Source of the DNA: JBEKSX01 sp049516635
Lineage (GTDB): Bacteria > Bacteroidota > Ignavibacteria > Tepidaquicellales > OLB5
Length of the DNA: 24,039 nucleotides
Direction: 5' to 3'
Assembly (NCBI GenBank): GCA_049516635.1
Contig: JBEKSX010000044.1
Span: 1 to 24,039, forward strand
Positions 21,428 to 24,039 of this stretch are shown here, in pieces. The stretch's first letter is position 1; each line of letters begins with the position of its first letter. The translations under genes and the position numbers were made by a program. A model generated the notes under the pieces. It saw nothing but the letters and a program-made list of their open reading frames with translations, was not told where the DNA came from and did not search any database.

Positions 21428-22939
21428 TTATTTCAATCCGAACATCTGGATGGAATACTCAGCGAACTTAGTAAGCGGTGCAAAATAGACACCGAGTATA
21501 ATTGTAGGGACAGCGAGTACGAGAAGAAGTATATTATATCCCCATCCGAAACCTATGCGAGATGAATTGTTCTCTGCGGGACGGAGGATAAACATGTTCT
21601 TCAGTATTTTCACATAGTAGTATAAGCTTACCACGCTGTTCAGAAGTCCGATAATAGTGAGCCAGATATACCCGCTGTTAACAAGCGCTGAGAACAGATA
21701 AAATTTTCCTATGAACCCGGCGGTTAACGGGATACCCGACAGAGAGAATAAAAATATCCCCATCATAACGCAGAGGAAAGGCGACCGGTAACCGAGTCCC
21801 TTCATTTCATTTATACTTTCCGTATGATATTTATTCGATATCATTATTGCCACGAAGAAAGCGCCGAGATTCATCAAATAGTAAACGATAAGATATATTA
21901 TCATAGCGCTGATGCCCTGCGGAGTGACCACAACAAATCCGAGCAATATATATCCCGCCTGGGCTATCGATGAATAAGCAAGCAGGCGTTTCAGGTTGTC
22001 CTGCCAGATTGCAACGAAGTTTCCCAGCGTCATAGTTGCAACCGCAATAACTGCAAATATCTCGTTCCAGTGGAAGCCGGGGAGTATACCGTAAACAAGT
22101 GTTTCTTGTCCGGGAATGACGGCGGCGGAATTCCTGAACGCAACCAGGAAAAATCTTATCATCATAGCGAAGCCTGCGGCTTTGGATGAGACCGAAAGCA
22201 GGGCAGTGATGGGCAGGGGAGCACCTTCATAAACATCCGGTGTCCAGAAATGGAACGGAACAGCAGATATCTTATAACCAAATCCTGCAATAATTAGGAA
22301 CACAGCAACAAGCAGAGTGACCATGTTGATAGCATTATTCGACAGGTATCCGCTGATGGCAAACAGGTCTGTGGAACCGCAAAGCCCGTAAATTATGGAA
22401 ATACCGAATAACATCAAGCCGGAAGAAACACCGCCGTAGATAACGTATTTCAGGGCTGCTTCAACCGAACGTTTGGTTTTCTTAAAATACCCCGCAAGTA
22501 CGTACGAGCTTAAGCTAACCATTTCCAGCGAAATGTACATCATCAGCAGGTTAACCGAAGATGACATCAGAAATGCCCCGAGTGTTAGCGAAAGTATCAA
22601 TGCGTAATATTCCTGAGTCTTGTACTCCATATCGCGTATTTCATTTGACATGAACGAAAAGAATACTATCAGGAACGCCGAAAATATGAATAACAGCTTA
22701 AAGAAAAGAGAGAACGGGTCTATAACCACCATCTGAAAGAAAATGGCCTGCTGTGTAAATTTAAACTGAACGAGCGTGAAGACCAGCGTAACGGCGAGCC
22801 CGGCGAGTGCTATTATTCCCGAAACCTTCGTTTTCTTTTTGAAGAACAATTCTATTATGGCAATGAGCAGTATGGTTATGATCAATACTGTCTCAGGGTA
22901 GAATTTACTTAAGTTTTCAAGTATTTGCTGGGTTAACAT
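21428..22939 (-). CDS. nuoN: NADH-quinone oxidoreductase subunit N
   Basis: 503 residues, typical length, with about 14 hydrophobic membrane segments. It is one of the three antiporter-like proton-pumping subunits in the membrane arm of respiratory complex I. Family landmarks are present: SLEMVSLSSYVLAGYFKKTKRSVEAALKY (Glu and Lys of the proton path), GYKISAVPFHFWTPDVYEGAP, the broken-helix region around SKAAGFAMMIRF, and DNLKRLLAYSSIAQAGYILLG. It directly follows nuoM with a 15-nt gap in the same direction, as in nuo operons ending ...nuoL-nuoM-nuoN. It is likely the last gene of the operon, since a hairpin follows. No Shine-Dalgarno sequence is evident. Confidence 0.96.
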   Translation of the reverse strand: MLTQQILENLSKFYPETVLIITILLIAIIELFFKKKTKVSGIIALAGLAVTLVFTLVQFKFTQQAIFFQMVVIDPFSLFFKLLFIFSAFLIVFFSFMSNEIRDMEYKTQEYYALILSLTLGAFLMSSSVNLLMMYISLEMVSLSSYVLAGYFKKTKRSVEAALKYVIYGGVSSGLMLFGISIIYGLCGSTDLFAISGYLSNNAINMVTLLVAVFLIIAGFGYKISAVPFHFWTPDVYEGAPLPITALLSVSSKAAGFAMMIRFFLVAFRNSAAVIPGQETLVYGILPGFHWNEIFAVIAVATMTLGNFVAIWQDNLKRLLAYSSIAQAGYILLGFVVVTPQGISAMIIYLIVYYLMNLGAFFVAIMISNKYHTESINEMKGLGYRSPFLCVMMGIFLFSLSGIPLTAGFIGKFYLFSALVNSGYIWLTIIGLLNSVVSLYYYVKILKNMFILRPAENNSSRIGFGWGYNILLLVLAVPTIILGVYFAPLTKFAEYSIQMFGLK

Positions 22940-22954
22940 ATTCTATTTTATTCG

Positions 22955-24039
22955 TTACCAACCCATTATCGGGAGGTTTGTTGATTTAGAAATAAGATCA
23001 ACTAATTGATTGACCGAAGTCGACATAGTATTTAGCATCGGTGAAGGATATACACCGAGGAATATCACAATCACAGCGAGAGGTATCAGTGTTGCAAGCT
23101 CTCTTCCCGAGATATCGGTCAGCCCGCTCCATTTTTCGGGAAGGTCACCGTAAAATAATTTCTGCAAGGTCCAGAGCATATATGCTGCTGTCAGGACTAT
23201 TCCCAGAGTTGATATCAACGTAATAACTCTTAAAGAAGGAACGCTGAAAGCACCAAGGAATGCGAGCGCTTCACTGATAAATCCGCTTAGTCCCGGCAAG
23301 CCGAGCGCTGCGAAGAAAGCAACTATCATGATACCGAAGTATTTCGGCATCTTGTTCGCCAGACCGCCGAAAGAATCGAGGTCTCTTGTGTGAGCCCTGT
23401 CATAGAGAACGCCGACTATTAAGAAGAGCATGGCTGTGATGGTTCCGTGGTTGAACATTTGGAACACCGCGCCGGTGATACCCTGCGTTGTCAGTGATGA
23501 CATACCGAGCACTACATATCCCATGTGTGCTATCGAAGAATAAGCTATAAGCTTTTTGAAATCCGATTGAGCCATTGCGCACAGTGAACCATAGACTATA
23601 TTTATCATTCCGAATACAGCGAGTGCATAAGCGAAGTATATGGTTGCATCCGTGAATATGGTGAAGCTTATCCTGAGCATGCCGTAGGTACCCATCTTCA
23701 GCAGAACACCAGCAAGGATAACGCTGATAGGCGTCGGGGCTTCGACATGTGCATCGGGAAGCCATGTATGGAACGGGAAGATCGGGACTTTTATGGCAAA
23801 ACCGATGAACAGCGCAACGTAAGCGAGCAGTCTTGCTGTGGTCAGTGAGCCTGCCAGCAGTGAGCCCGGGATATAATTTGCAGGGTCCATCAATGAGAGC
23901 ATGTTGAAAGTATGCACGCCTGTCGAAACATCTTTTGACGAAAAGTATAATGCAAGCATAACAACCAGGATGAATGCGCTTCCGAAAAGTGTATACAGGA
24001 AGAACTTGATAGCCGCATATATCTTTCTCGGTCCGCCCC
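22955..24039 (-). CDS. nuoM: NADH-quinone oxidoreductase subunit M (5' part outside window)
   Basis: The frame runs open to the window edge (GGPRKIYAAIKFFLYTLFGS before the internal Met at 23959), so only about 360 C-terminal residues are visible; the whole subunit is usually about 500. It is the ND4-like antiporter subunit of the complex I membrane arm. Diagnostic segments are FAIKVPIFPFHTWLPDAHVEAPTPISVILAGVLLKMGTYGMLR, with the channel Lys and His, and DFKKLIAYSSIAHMGYVVLG. The string FNHGTITAMLFLIVGVLYDRAHTRD is also typical of NuoM. The C-terminal GDLPEKWSGLTDISGRE loop separates the last helices, as in other NuoM proteins. No truncation or frameshift is seen in the visible part. Confidence 0.96.
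   Translation of the reverse strand, partial: GGPRKIYAAIKFFLYTLFGSAFILVVMLALYFSSKDVSTGVHTFNMLSLMDPANYIPGSLLAGSLTTARLLAYVALFIGFAIKVPIFPFHTWLPDAHVEAPTPISVILAGVLLKMGTYGMLRISFTIFTDATIYFAYALAVFGMINIVYGSLCAMAQSDFKKLIAYSSIAHMGYVVLGMSSLTTQGITGAVFQMFNHGTITAMLFLIVGVLYDRAHTRDLDSFGGLANKMPKYFGIMIVAFFAALGLPGLSGFISEALAFLGAFSVPSLRVITLISTLGIVLTAAYMLWTLQKLFYGDLPEKWSGLTDISGRELATLIPLAVIVIFLGVYPSPMLNTMSTSVNQLVDLISKSTNLPIMGW

Overview
The window reads like a piece of the chromosome of an uncultured FCB-group bacterium, most likely Ignavibacteria/Ignavibacteriota or a close Bacteroidota/Chlorobiota relative. This is inferred from four secreted proteins with the C-terminal type IX secretion (T9SS) sorting domain (NYPNPFNP near its start, YDxLG in the middle, a final KKMxxxK), from a Bacteroidota-type promoter (TTG, 20 nt, TAnnTTTG) before the lipoprotein gene at 6851, and from AT-rich intergenic DNA packed with short palindromes. 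No rRNA, tRNA or CRISPR array was seen.

Layout. 1-1434 (+): 3' part of a T9SS-exported M28 metallopeptidase, closed by an AT-rich terminator. 1539-3089 (+): a UshA-type 5'-nucleotidase, facing two YCF48/BNR-repeat T9SS proteins on the minus strand (3193-4494 and 4963-6276). 4495-4962 and 6277-6850 are repeat-rich gaps. 6851-8799 (+): two lipoproteins (the second carries the CKxHDC signature of Ivy-type lysozyme inhibitors) and a 48-residue ORF. 8910-11135 (+): a bifunctional (p)ppGpp synthetase/hydrolase; 11248-13065 (+): a PA-M28-PDZ peptidase. 13188-15598 (-): a DUF4920 protein and glmS. 15812-16547 (-): two overlapping small genes of unknown function, preceded by a cluster of AAGTAAT/ATTACTT sites. 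17134-20845: an island with two direct copies of a REP-flanked Y1 (IS200-like/RAYT) transposase unit bracketing a large BNR-repeat T9SS protein, plus a transposase-free third right end. 21052-21387 (+): a secreted His/Tyr-rich small protein. 21428-24039 (-): nuoN and the 3' part of nuoM of respiratory complex I.

Housekeeping functions (stringent response, amino-sugar synthesis, complex I) are interleaved with surface or exported proteins. The accessory signal lies in the repeats. At least three families of short palindromes occupy the gaps. One family (core CATCCCCCTGACCCCCTTC) also occurs in frame inside a T9SS sorting domain, and a related palindrome sits at the same position in a second sorting domain. 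This looks like coding-sequence-invading palindromic elements at a tolerant site of an export signal, and is the observation I would check first.
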